From: Chryseobacterium gleum
GTDB taxonomy: Bacteria; Bacteroidota; Bacteroidia; Flavobacteriales_F; PHOS-HE28
Length of the DNA stretch: 64,000 nt
Direction of reading: 5' to 3'
NCBI GenBank assembly: GCA_945872795.1
Contig: CAMCAZ010000009.1
Location: forward strand, 1 to 64,000
Below the pieces are notes generated by a model. The model ran no database searches and was not told where the DNA came from. It saw nothing but the letters and a program-made list of their open reading frames with translations. The position numbers and the translations under genes were made by a program. This document shows, one piece after another, positions 7,403-16,353 of this stretch (the stretch's first letter is position 1; every line of letters begins with the position of its first letter).

Positions 7403-10400
7403 TCAGTGCAGCACCTGGATCTGGCCGATCTGGCTCTGTTCCATGCCCATCGTACCATCCTCGTCGGTGAAGAACGTGTAGGTCATCCGCCAGACGTACA
7501 TGTCGTTCTTGACCAGCTCTCCGCGGTAGGTGCCGTCCCAGCCCGTTTCCAGGTCGTTGCTCTGGAAGAGGAGCTCGCCCCAGCGGTCGAACACACGGAA
7601 CTGGATCTCGGCGATGCTCTTGCCGACCGGAAGGAAGAGGTCGTTCAACCCATCACCGTTCGGGGTGAAGGTGTTCGGCACGAAGACCGTGGCCGGGCAG
7701 AACTCATGGACCTGTGCCGAGTCCCTGACGGAGCAGTCATACTGGTTGGTGACCTGCACATAGTAGGTGCCGTAGGCGCCCGCCTTGATCACCTGGGAGG
7801 AGGCTCCGGTGGACCAGTCATAGCGTGAGCCTGGATTGCCGGCATCGAGCACGACATAGCGCGGTTCATCGTCCAGGCAGGTATGGAACTCGGTCACGGC
7901 CATCCGTGCCGGAGAAGGGTTGAAGAACACAGCGATGGAATCGCTGCGCACGCAGCCGTTGTTGACCGTCACCGCATAGGTTCCCGTCTCCCGCACGTTC
8001 ACCTGTCGCGTGGTGGCTCCCGTATTCCAGAGGTAGGAGGAACCCGGGTTGCCGGCGTTCAGTTGAAGCACTTCGCCTTCGCAGAGCACGGTATCCGAAC
8101 CGAGCTGAACGACCGGCGGCAGGGTGAGCTGCACAACGGCATCGTATGTCGCTGTACAACCACTGCTGCCCGTGATGGTCACACTATAGGTGCCACCGGT
8201 GCTGACAGGCAGTGTGGCCGTGGTGGCGCCGGTGTTCCATAGGTAGGTGCTGCCGACGTTACCGGCATTGAGGACAAGGGGGATGTCGATGCACTGTGTG
8301 ACGTTGGTGAGCACATCCACAGGTGCTGCGATGAGCGCGACCTGAACGTCATCCGTCACGGTGCAGGGTCCGTTGGTGACCGTGAGGCTGTAGGTCCCCG
8401 CTTGGTCGACAGTGATGGTGGGAGTGCTGGCCCCAGTGCTCCAGAGGTACTGCAGGCCCGCGCCAGTAAGGGCCCCGACCAGTTCGATCGAAGTGCCTGA
8501 ACAGATCGCTGTGTCGGGACCAAGTTCCACCACCGGAGGTTCGACCAGAGCGACATCGGCCGAAGCGGTGCTCGAGCAGCCCTGTGCCGAGGTGATGGTC
8601 ACGGTGTACGTTCCGCTGGTGCCCACCTCCACCGTCTGCGAGGTGGCTCCGTCGTTCCACAGGTAGGTCGATCCCGGATTCCCGGCATCCAGCATGACCG
8701 GAGCAGTGGCGCAGGCCGTAACATCCTGCAGCACATCCGTGGGTAGGGAATTGAACACCACGTTCACGGCATCACTTGCCGCGCAGTTGTTGATGTTGGT
8801 CACCAGCACGCTGTAGGTGCCGTTGTTGGTCACGGAGATGGTCTGCGAGGTGGCTCCGGTGCTCCAGAGGTAGCTCGAACCGCTGTTCGCTGCGTTCAGC
8901 ACCTGAGGCGTGGAGCCGCAGATCGCCAGATCGGGTCCGAGGTCGATCACGGGCAGCGGGTTGAGCAGCACGTTGAACGTGGTGAAGGCCTCACATCCCT
9001 GTGCATCCGTCATGGTCACAGTAAATGCCCCACTGGCGCTCGGTACGATGCCCGCAGTGGTCGCACCCGTATTCCATGCGTAACCGTCCGCCGTTGCAGG
9101 GGCCGTCAATGTGGGTGGTACGTTGGCGCAGGCCACCATGGATTGTTGGGTCGGCACGTTCTCGAAGGCGCGGGTCGCGGTGATCTGGTCCATGGCCGAA
9201 CAGCCGTTCACATCGGTAACGGTGACCGTGAGCACCGTGCTTTCATCCACCAGGATCGTCGGGGATTGGATGTTGGCCGCATTCAGGTGGCTTGCCGGCG
9301 TCCAAGAGTAGGTCGGGTTCGGGATGTTGTGCGTCACGTTCAGCTCCTGGCCCAACAAACTGCATTCGCTCAGGTCCGGTCCGGCGTTCACCACGTAGCC
9401 CGTGGTGACAACGATGGTGGTGGAGCCGGAAAGGGAGCAGCCACTGGCCATGTGTGTCACCGTGCAGGTGTAGGTCGTGGTGGCGTTGGGTTGTGCAGTT
9501 GGTGTCGCCGAACCGGGGTTGCTGATCGTTCCACCGGTCCATGTATAACTCAGGCCCGTGCCACCCGTGGCGATCGCAGTGAGGGCAACGGACTGTCCCT
9601 GGCAGATGGTGTCCTGATCGGCGTTGACCACCAGGTCCAACAATTGTCCCACGGTGATGGTGATGGCGTCACTGTCCGCGCAGCCGCTGGCCGTAGTGGC
9701 CTGCACGGTGTAGGTGGTGGTGGTCTGCGGCGTGGCGATGGTGGTACCCGAGGTGGTGCTGCTCAGCGACCCGTTGTTCGGTGTCCAACTGTAGGTGATG
9801 TCCGTGGCGAAGGAGGGGATCGCTTGCAGGGGCATGCCGTTCACCGCGCACAGGGTCGTGTCGTTCGGAAGGCTGATCGAGAACGCCGGGTCGACATGGA
9901 TGTAGATCGAATCCGAATAGATGCAGCCTGCCGTGGGGTCTGTGCCGGATAGGGTGTACCAGCCTGATGTGGTGGGGGTGGCCGATGAGGTGAACGCAGC
10001 CGGGGAGGCGACACCGGTGCCCGACCATGCATAGCTGAGCCAGGCGCTGTCGTAGCGGGTCACGAAGAACTCATCGATCGCCCAGTTGTCCTGGTCCACA
10101 CCGGAGTTGGCGAGCTGGCGGATGCGGAACATGGTGTTGCCGCTCTGTGCCGGTGCGGGGATGACCGCTTCGATCGGCGTGAAGGCGCCATAGCCGTCCT
10201 GACCGAAAGAGGCCATGTTCGACCAGTTGAGCCCGTTGTTGGTGGAGTATTCCAGCACCACCCCTTCGCCGGGGTCGGCATTGTCGCAGGGGGCGGTGCC
10301 TTGTGCGATCATCAGGCGGAACCGGACCTCGCCACCTCCGCTCGTGTTGATCCCCACGGTCTGTGCATAGCGTGCACCATTCCCATTGAAGCGCAGGGCG

Positions 10401-12412
10401 AGGCCGCTGTGGCTTCCGCAGATGTTGGAGGGTGTTCCTCCCTGAATGGCGGTCCAGGTGGGGGATGACCCACCATCGAAGTTGTCGGAGGCCATCACCC
10501 GCAGGGCCTGACTGTTCAACTGCGCCGATGTTCCCTGGCAGATGGTGTCGGGTGTGGCTGTCACATCCAACTGGATGATCTGCGCGGGTGCGACGGTAAC
10601 GAGGATGCTGTCCAGCATGGTGCCGCAACCGCTGGGGCTCGTCACCGAGACCTTGTACCAGGTGGTGGCCTGTGGGGTGGCGATCGGGGTGGTACTGTTC
10701 GGATCGCTCAGTGAACTGGCCGGCCACCATTCAATGTCGAACCAGGCCGGATCGGGCGGCGGGTCCAGCGCGAGCTGAACGGCCTCATATTGGCAGACGG
10801 AGATGCTTGGCTGGTCGTTGGCGGTGAGCAGCGTGGGCAGGGTCAGCGGGATACCTACGTGAAAGGTGAACGTACGTGGACAACCGCTCACGGCCAGTTC
10901 GCCGCTGACCACATAACTATCACTGGCGGTCGGGGTCACTGTTAACGAGAGGCCGGTACCGATGACGGTCCCTGGATCGCTCAGCACGGTCCAGGTGGCG
11001 TTGTTCAAGGGGATGGGTGCCTGCAAGGTGATGCTGCCACCCCCGCAGACGATGGAGTCCTGCTGCACCGGGGGGGCGCTGATGCTGTTCACCGAGCTCG
11101 CGTAGCTCTCCCCATAACCGATGCCGAAGAGGTAGGCCTGGAAACCAGCGGGTGATGCCAGGCGATGAACGCCCGAGCCCATCGGGATCTTGGCGTGGGA
11201 CCGGTCGGTGCAGCCGGCATAGGCTTGGAACAGGGACGAGCTGACCACCGTTCCGTCCAGCGTCAACTGACCGATGCTGTTCGTGGGGACGACCACACTG
11301 ACGCTGTACTGGTTCACCTGGGCTGTTCCCGAGGCATGGAAGGAGGCCGTTCTCGAAATGCGGTCCGCGGGAGATAGCACCATCAGCGATGGGTCGCCGT
11401 TGCCCGCACAGAGGTAGCCCTCCAGCAGTTGCACCACACTGACCGGCGCGCTGGCCTCGATGCAGACGGGAACATTGCTGCCGTTCACTTCGTGGCGCTG
11501 ACCGGCGTTCAGCGTCACGGTCGTGTTGCCGTCAATGGTCACGGTGGTGTTGTCCACATCGGCCATGATGCGGTAGGTGGCGGTGATCACGCCATTGATG
11601 GGCACGGTGAAATAGCGCGTACCCCATGCGGACCGGGGCAGCAGTTGGTCGAAGATGGCATCACACGCCGAGCAGCTCCCCGGGGCGGAGGCGCACATCG
11701 ATCCACCGATGACGACGAAGGGCCTGCAGGCGCCACTGGCCTCTGTCGCCTCCACGGTCGATCCCGTAAGGTCGGCAACGTCCAAGGCGGCCTGCACTTG
11801 GTAGCTCTCTCCGGCGTTCAGGTCCACGGTGAACGGCACGTTCGCGGGCCTACCATCGGCGGTCAAGGCCGCTGGGGTGATCCTTACCTGGGTGCCGTCA
11901 GCCGTGGCCACCACCAGGAATTCACTGCGGTGCAGGTTGTTGAAGTTGGGAAGACCCTGATAGGCGTCCACGCGATAGGATGATCCCAAGGAGGTCTCCG
12001 GCAGCAACTGGCTGAGGTCGTGCGTGTAGTTCTGGAAGCTGCTCGAGTACAGGTCGATGCTGTCCTGACTGGTGACCAGGATACCCTTGGCCGCCACTAC
12101 ACCCGATCCGGCGCTTTCGGCGAATAGGGGGACATTGATGACGGAAACGGAATTCGCCCCCACCGTGAAGCTCGTGCTCCAGCCATTGCCGGGGATGCTG
12201 ATCGTCCCCTGCGTGGCCACGGTGCTCATGATGTGGAGCTTCAGGCTCTGTGCCCCGAACCCGTTCTGCATGAATCCGGTCCAGAACCGGGTTCCGCGCG
12301 TGGGCAGCGAACCATCCTGGGCATGGACGGTCGTTCCGCACAGGGCAGATACCAGCAGGAATGCCAGGACGGACAGGAACTGTGGGGCCGGTTTGATCGA
12401 GCGTTCTTGCAT
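7403..12412 (-). CDS. Giant T9SS surface protein: IgGFc-binding-like, Ig-like and reelin-like modules, gliding-type C-terminal domain
   Basis: This 1669-residue protein begins with a signal peptide ending near residue 31 (CGTTVHAQ). The N-terminal region (about 35-440) resembles the IgGFc-binding domain found in bacterial surface proteins (GTRFWTGFMQNGFG near 40, DVDNTTVTIDG near 288). Ig/PKD-like domains follow. One of them is interrupted by a reelin-like module (about residues 640-790; CGSHSGLALRFNGNG, then VVLEYSTNNGLNW). Seven related units of about 70 residues, with the core YLWNTGATT and GTYSVTVT, lead to the C-terminal domain. That domain starts VFVPNTFTPNGDGLNDLF and contains FDRWGELLF, the type B T9SS sorting domain. 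The protein should be exported through the outer membrane and attached to the surface. The ligand is unknown; adhesion is the likely role. The Fc-binding name comes from the family and need not apply here. Confidence 0.88.
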   Translation of the reverse strand: MQERSIKPAPQFLSVLAFLLVSALCGTTVHAQDGSLPTRGTRFWTGFMQNGFGAQSLKLHIMSTVATQGTISIPGNGWSTSFTVGANSVSVINVPLFAESAGSGVVAAKGILVTSQDSIDLYSSSFQNYTHDLSQLLPETSLGSSYRVDAYQGLPNFNNLHRSEFLVVATADGTQVRITPAALTADGRPANVPFTVDLNAGESYQVQAALDVADLTGSTVEATEASGACRPFVVIGGSMCASAPGSCSACDAIFDQLLPRSAWGTRYFTVPINGVITATYRIMADVDNTTVTIDGNTTVTLNAGQRHEVNGSNVPVCIEASAPVSVVQLLEGYLCAGNGDPSLMVLSPADRISRTASFHASGTAQVNQYSVSVVVPTNSIGQLTLDGTVVSSSLFQAYAGCTDRSHAKIPMGSGVHRLASPAGFQAYLFGIGYGESYASSVNSISAPPVQQDSIVCGGGSITLQAPIPLNNATWTVLSDPGTVIGTGLSLTVTPTASDSYVVSGELAVSGCPRTFTFHVGIPLTLPTLLTANDQPSISVCQYEAVQLALDPPPDPAWFDIEWWPASSLSDPNSTTPIATPQATTWYKVSVTSPSGCGTMLDSILVTVAPAQIIQLDVTATPDTICQGTSAQLNSQALRVMASDNFDGGSSPTWTAIQGGTPSNICGSHSGLALRFNGNGARYAQTVGINTSGGGEVRFRLMIAQGTAPCDNADPGEGVVLEYSTNNGLNWSNMASFGQDGYGAFTPIEAVIPAPAQSGNTMFRIRQLANSGVDQDNWAIDEFFVTRYDSAWLSYAWSGTGVASPAAFTSSATPTTSGWYTLSGTDPTAGCIYSDSIYIHVDPAFSISLPNDTTLCAVNGMPLQAIPSFATDITYSWTPNNGSLSSTTSGTTIATPQTTTTYTVQATTASGCADSDAITITVGQLLDLVVNADQDTICQGQSVALTAIATGGTGLSYTWTGGTISNPGSATPTAQPNATTTYTCTVTHMASGCSLSGSTTIVVTTGYVVNAGPDLSECSLLGQELNVTHNIPNPTYSWTPASHLNAANIQSPTILVDESTVLTVTVTDVNGCSAMDQITATRAFENVPTQQSMVACANVPPTLTAPATADGYAWNTGATTAGIVPSASGAFTVTMTDAQGCEAFTTFNVLLNPLPVIDLGPDLAICGSTPQVLNAANSGSSYLWSTGATSQTISVTNNGTYSVLVTNINNCAASDAVNVVFNSLPTDVLQDVTACATAPVMLDAGNPGSTYLWNDGATSQTVEVGTSGTYTVTITSAQGCSSTASADVALVEPPVVELGPDTAICSGTSIELVGALTGAGLQYLWSTGASTPTITVDQAGTYSLTVTNGPCTVTDDVQVALIAAPVDVLTNVTQCIDIPLVLNAGNVGSTYLWNTGATTATLPVSTGGTYSVTITGSSGCTATYDAVVQLTLPPVVQLGSDTVLCEGEVLQLNAGNPGSSYLWNTGATTRQVNVRETGTYAVTVNNGCVRSDSIAVFFNPSPARMAVTEFHTCLDDEPRYVVLDAGNPGSRYDWSTGASSQVIKAGAYGTYYVQVTNQYDCSVRDSAQVHEFCPATVFVPNTFTPNGDGLNDLFLPVGKSIAEIQFRVFDRWGELLFQSNDLETGWDGTYRGELVKNDMYVWRMTYTFFTDEDGTMGMEQSQIGQIQVLH
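7690..9130 (-). repeat. Seven tandem Ig-like coding repeats of about 210 bases
   Basis: Seven units lie inside the giant T9SS gene. Their recurring core (for example ttccagaggtagga on the plus strand) appears near 7813, 8025, 8233, 8434, 8648, 8861 and 9070, a period of 201-214 bases. Protein cores are YLWNTGATT, YLWSTGATS, YLWNDGATS and similar. Units are diverged enough to be stable but similar enough for occasional recombination. Confidence 0.8.
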
Positions 12413-12515
12413 GGGCCATCACCTCCGGAGCAGGGGAGGTGGCGACCGTTCTACGGCACGAATGAAGCCAGGGTTCCGGTCGATGGATCGGCGACCCGCA
12501 ACGACGAAGGCAGGG

Positions 12516-14117
12516 CTACGGAAGCACCCAATCCACGCGGAGGTCCCAGCCGGCCCGCACGTTCACCGGTTCCGGATGTCGAAAGACCATTTCCGGCATG
12601 CGCCGCGCGGCCAAGGACCCTTCATCCCAACGCCCGTTCAGGTCCGCATCAGCGATGCATCGCACCTCGTAGGTGCCTGGTGGAATGCGTTCCCAGGTCA
12701 GCGTTGTTCCCCCGTTGCTCAGCACATCGCTGCGCACCGCACGGCCTTGAGCATCCATCAATGCCAGGATGTAGGAACCGGAGGTTTCAGTAGGCGTGAC
12801 GATGGCGATCCGGAGCGTTCCGGTCGCTTTATCGGCTGCGCGGCCCAAGGAGCTGACCAGGGTGTCGTTGCTCCCACCATAGATGTCGCGCACCGCCTTG
12901 GGAAGCAGCGTCAGGCGAGCGTTGTCACCGGCCCGCAGGGCACTGCGGAGCTTGAGGGTACGCTGGTCAACACTGTCCCGTTCCACGGTGAAGGCGAGGG
13001 GAACACTGTCCACGCTCAACGTCATGCGCGCGGTGTCATACGAGACGATCGGGCGGGAGCTGATCATCTTCACCAGTGCATCCCTGCCCTCATCGATGGT
13101 GCGCACACGCACAGAGGTGTTGAACGGCATCCTGCCCAGGGGTCGATAGCGCAGGGTATCCACCGCCACCCCATCAAGGGCGAGCTCATAGTTACCCTCC
13201 TTCAGCGCCGTGGTATCCGAAGGCCACAGCATCACCGTATCCCTGCGGGTGCTCCATTCCGTTGTCCAGTTCAGGGAGCCGCCTGTGCGAGCGATATCCC
13301 GCAACTTGGCCTGCTGGGCTGGCAAGGCCAGGGTCACCCGAAAGGCACCATCCGGCTCCACCCGGTATTCCCGGACACGCTGTGTGGTACTGGGTTCCGG
13401 AAAGAGGCGTAGAACGTGGGCGGTGATGGTGCTGTCCAGCGGACCGGAGACCACTGCACGATCGAGCAGTGCGATCTCCTCGTTCGGCAGGTCATAGCGG
13501 TAGTTCGTGTTCTGATCACGCAAGGCATGAAGCTCATAGCTCCCAGCGCGCAGGTGCCGGAGAACGAACTGCCCCAGCTGGTCCGAGCGGGTGGCATACA
13601 AGGGTCTGCCGCTGCGGAACGAGGCGGTATCGCCTTGGAGGTAGGCGACCACGAGCGCGTCCTTCTCCGGTCTGCCACTGAAGGCATTGAGCACGGATCC
13701 CGCGAGGTTCAGGCTGTCCAGCACATCGCCAGTAGAGAACACGAGGTCAAGGCCCGATGCCTGGTTCCCTTCCGTGAGGTCCTTCACGGCCTCACCGATG
13801 CTGAAGGTGTAGGTCCGGTCCTCCTCCAAGGGAGCGTTCAACAGGATCTCCACGGAACGAGCCCCGGATAGACGCACGGTCGGGGCGGTGCTCAACGGTG
13901 GGGAGACCAGCAGGCGGTCCCGGACCCGGTCCAGTTGGATCCGTTCATCGAACTCCAGCAGGATGCGGTCGCCGCTGAATCCGGTACCGGCCTGCTCGGG
14001 GATCGAGCGCAGCAGGCGGGGTGCACTGCTGTCCTTTTCTCCTCCGCTCAGTTCGCCCACTTGGGCGCAGGCGGTGAGCAGGAGGGTGGGGATCAGCAGG
14101 CGGGCTGTGGCGCGCAT
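12516..14117 (-). CDS. Ig-like domain lipoprotein (SbsA/Big_5-type N-terminal domain)
   Basis: A lipoprotein of 533 residues starting at the ATG at 14117. A signal sequence with lipobox LTAC places the lipidated Cys at 17, followed by AQVGELSGGEKD; this supports 14117 over the longer frame start at 14171. An Ig-like domain of the type found after bacterial lipoprotein signals comes first (APRLLRSIPEQAG, then ILLEFDERIQLD near 55). A region resembling a carboxypeptidase-regulatory beta domain follows (SYELHALRDQNTNYRYD near 215). The C-terminus has another beta-domain with AQGRAVRSDVLSNGG. Family members are abundant in Bacteroidota and usually surface-exposed; their function is unknown. The gene starts 4 bases after the msrC stop codon, so the two are likely cotranscribed. 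Confidence 0.8.
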   Translation of the reverse strand: MRATARLLIPTLLLTACAQVGELSGGEKDSSAPRLLRSIPEQAGTGFSGDRILLEFDERIQLDRVRDRLLVSPPLSTAPTVRLSGARSVEILLNAPLEEDRTYTFSIGEAVKDLTEGNQASGLDLVFSTGDVLDSLNLAGSVLNAFSGRPEKDALVVAYLQGDTASFRSGRPLYATRSDQLGQFVLRHLRAGSYELHALRDQNTNYRYDLPNEEIALLDRAVVSGPLDSTITAHVLRLFPEPSTTQRVREYRVEPDGAFRVTLALPAQQAKLRDIARTGGSLNWTTEWSTRRDTVMLWPSDTTALKEGNYELALDGVAVDTLRYRPLGRMPFNTSVRVRTIDEGRDALVKMISSRPIVSYDTARMTLSVDSVPLAFTVERDSVDQRTLKLRSALRAGDNARLTLLPKAVRDIYGGSNDTLVSSLGRAADKATGTLRIAIVTPTETSGSYILALMDAQGRAVRSDVLSNGGTTLTWERIPPGTYEVRCIADADLNGRWDEGSLAARRMPEMVFRHPEPVNVRAGWDLRVDWVLP

Positions 14118-14121
14118 GGGG

Positions 14122-14607
14122 TCACAGCAGGGTTTCCAGTCGTCGGCATAGGGCTGCGAGCTGCTCGGCATCGTCGTGGTCGAAGTCGTTCAGGTGTGCG
14201 CTGTCAACGTCCAGTACGGCTTCCACCTTGCCCGCTTTACCGATCAGGGGGATCACGATCTCCGAACGGGAAAGGGCACTGCAGGCGATATGTCCGGGGA
14301 ACAGGTCCACATCCGGCACCACCTGGGTGCGCCCTTCGGACCAGGCCGTTCCGCAAACACCCTTACCGAACGCGATACGGTTGCAGGCCACCGGCCCTTG
14401 GAAAGGCCCAAGGACCAGTTCCTCACCGATCACCCGGTAGAAGCCCACCCAGTGCCAGCCGAAGGCTGTGTGCAAGGCAGCGGAAAGGTTGGCCATGGCG
14501 GCGATCGCGTCGGTCTCTCCCGCCATCAGCGCCTCCACTTGGGGGAGCAGTGCTGCGTAGCGTGATCGACGGTCGAGCGCCTCGGGGATGATGATGGTTC
14601 CGGACAT
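14122..14607 (-). CDS. msrC: Free methionine-(R)-sulfoxide reductase (GAF domain)
   Basis: This 161-residue protein is a single GAF domain. It contains the three cysteines of the fRMsr family: Cys75 in PVACNRI, Cys85 in GKGVCGTAW and Cys109 in HIACSALSRSEI. Their spacing, 10 and then 24, matches the E. coli enzyme. It reduces the R-epimer of free methionine sulfoxide with thioredoxin as electron donor, in the cytoplasm. Its length fits the family. A TACTTTTG box lies 12 bases upstream of the ATG, inside the comF-like gene, so it may have its own promoter. It probably shares a transcript with the downstream Ig-like lipoprotein. Confidence 0.93.
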   Translation of the reverse strand: MSGTIIIPEALDRRSRYAALLPQVEALMAGETDAIAAMANLSAALHTAFGWHWVGFYRVIGEELVLGPFQGPVACNRIAFGKGVCGTAWSEGRTQVVPDVDLFPGHIACSALSRSEIVIPLIGKAGKVEAVLDVDSAHLNDFDHDDAEQLAALCRRLETLL

Positions 14608-14618
14608 GGGGGAGCGCG

Positions 14619-14626
14619 CAAAAGTA
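14619..14626 (-). promoter_or_regulatory. -7 element TACTTTTG for msrC
   Basis: Exact match to TAnnTTTG on the minus strand, 11 bases before the msrC ATG; no TTG at the expected -33 position. Confidence 0.45.
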
Positions 14627-14631
14627 CCCCC

Positions 14632-15339
14632 TCAGGCACACGCCGCAGTGAACAGGCTGATCCGGATCCCCGGAACCCCGCTCAAGGCCTTCACGCAACC
14701 CTCGATGGTGGCACCGGTCGTCACCACATCATCCACGAGCAGCACATGGCGGTCGCGCAGGGCCTCCGGGTCGGGCAGATGAAAGGCCTCCTTTACGTTC
14801 ATCCAGCGGTCCATGCGGCCGCGCCTGGTCTGTGATGGGGTCTTCACCACGCGCATGAGGTCGCGACCGGCCACTTCCAAGGGCCACACCTCGCACATGC
14901 CGTCCACCAGCACCTGGCTTTGGTTGAATCCCCGTTTGCGCTCCTTTTTGGGGTGCAGGGGCACAGGCATGAAAGTGTCCACATCCTGGAAGCGGGTCGA
15001 CTCGCGCAGTTCCTGCGCCATGAGCTTCCCCAGGAAGAGCCCCACCTTCCGGTCCTGCGCATATTTCAGTTGGTGAAGCATGTGCTGCACCTTCCCGGAG
15101 CGTGAGAACTGCAGGAACGCACTGGCGGCCACCAGCGGCACCTTGCCCCAGAAGAGCTGTTCCACCTTGTTGTTCGGGTCGTCGTGGAAGCGCGTGCGGG
15201 GCAGGTCGGAAAGGCAGTTCAGGCACACTACCTCCTCGAAGCCCATCAGGGCATCGTCGCAGCCGGGACAGAGCCGGGGGATGAACAGGCCGATCAGGTC
15301 ATCGACCCAGGTGGCAATGGTGGCCTTCTGCGGGTTCAA
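14632..15339 (-). CDS. ComF family phosphoribosyltransferase-like protein
   Basis: The N-terminus has the ComF zinc-ribbon cysteines (RLCPGC and, about 15 residues later, VCLNC). The C-terminal half has the phosphoribosyl-pyrophosphate binding signature VLLVDDVVTTGATI. Between them lies the conserved PVPLHPKKERKRGFNQSQ. Relatives (ComF, GntX) take part in handling imported DNA in naturally competent bacteria; the biochemical role is unsettled. No ATG precedes the zinc ribbon: the first is at 15246 and would remove the first CxxC. I place the start at the TTG at 15339 (235 aa), which gives the expected family N-terminus. An upstream in-frame stretch continues but has no family resemblance. Confidence 0.88.
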   Translation of the reverse strand: MNPQKATIATWVDDLIGLFIPRLCPGCDDALMGFEEVVCLNCLSDLPRTRFHDDPNNKVEQLFWGKVPLVAASAFLQFSRSGKVQHMLHQLKYAQDRKVGLFLGKLMAQELRESTRFQDVDTFMPVPLHPKKERKRGFNQSQVLVDGMCEVWPLEVAGRDLMRVVKTPSQTRRGRMDRWMNVKEAFHLPDPEALRDRHVLLVDDVVTTGATIEGCVKALSGVPGIRISLFTAACA

Positions 15340-15423
15340 TACTTTGTTGATAAGCGCCCCGTTCCTTGGGATGGGGCCGGAATGGTGCCCGTAATTTAGC
15401 GGACCCAACCGATATCTCGACCC

Positions 15424-16344
15424 ATGGACCAGAACAGCAGCACCAGCCCTCAGGGTGAAAAGAAGAACCGCTCGAACACCGGCCTGCTCCTCTTGGTGGT
15501 ATTGCTGTTGATCAGCAACGTCGTCATGCTGTGGATGTTGATGCAGCGCGGCAAGGAGGTGGAGCAGACCCAGGAGCAGGTCCAGGCCATCTCCAGTGAG
15601 AAGGACAATGTGACGCACCTGTTGGAGAACATGCTCGCCAGCTACGACACGCTGAAGACCGAGAACGACCAGCTCACCACCGAGATGGAGGCCCAGAAGG
15701 CCCAGATCGGTGAGCTGTTGGACCGTGTGAAGCGGGGCAACTACGACCTCTCCAAGGCCAAGAAGGAAGCAGAGACCCTGCGGAAGATCATGAAGGGCTA
15801 TGTGGCCACCATCGACTCCCTGAACCAGGCCAACCAGCTGCTCACCGCAGAGAACCTGACCATCAAGCAGGAGCTGGGCGAGGAGAAGGCCCAGAAGGAC
15901 GCCCTCACCACCCAGAAGCAGGAACTGGAGGGCAAGATCTCCAAGGGCAGTGTGCTGCACACCACCACCATCAACGCCGGCGCGCTGTTCATGCGCAACA
16001 ATGGCAAGCAGGTGGAGACCGACCGCGCGAACAAAGCCGAAATGGTGAAGTGCTGCTTCACCCTGGGCGAGAACCGGGTGACCAATGCGGGCGACAAGAC
16101 CTTGTACATGCGGGTGATCAGCCCCGATGGCACCGTGCTGCCCGCTACCGACGGCGACAATCGCTTCAAGTTCAATGGGGTGGAAGGGGAGTTCAGCGCC
16201 CGGCGTGAGGTGAACTACCAGAACCAGCCCGTGGATGTGTGCATCTTCTGGACCGGCACCAGCGAACTACGCACCGGCCAGTACATCGTGGAGGTCTATG
16301 AGGCGGGAGCCCTGGTCTCCAAGGCGAACTTCAATCTGAAATAG
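15424..16344 (+). CDS. Membrane-anchored coiled-coil protein, function unknown
   Basis: A 306-residue protein with a short polar N-terminus and one transmembrane helix at about residues 20-40 (GLLLLVVLLLISNVVMLWML). A long coiled coil at about 42-180 is rich in Glu, Lys and Gln. A compact beta-rich domain follows (about 180-306; TTINAGALFMRNNGK, VDVCIFWTGTSELRTGQYIVEVYE). The topology suggests an inner-membrane anchor with the coiled coil reaching into the periplasm. I do not recognise the family by name; similar proteins occur in Bacteroidota. A TAATTTAG box at 15392-15399 (7 of 8 matches to the -7 consensus) lies 24 bases upstream. It is convergent with the next gene, with 9 bases between stops. 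Confidence 0.75.
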   Translation: MDQNSSTSPQGEKKNRSNTGLLLLVVLLLISNVVMLWMLMQRGKEVEQTQEQVQAISSEKDNVTHLLENMLASYDTLKTENDQLTTEMEAQKAQIGELLDRVKRGNYDLSKAKKEAETLRKIMKGYVATIDSLNQANQLLTAENLTIKQELGEEKAQKDALTTQKQELEGKISKGSVLHTTTINAGALFMRNNGKQVETDRANKAEMVKCCFTLGENRVTNAGDKTLYMRVISPDGTVLPATDGDNRFKFNGVEGEFSARREVNYQNQPVDVCIFWTGTSELRTGQYIVEVYEAGALVSKANFNLK

Positions 16345-16353
16345 GATCAGGTT

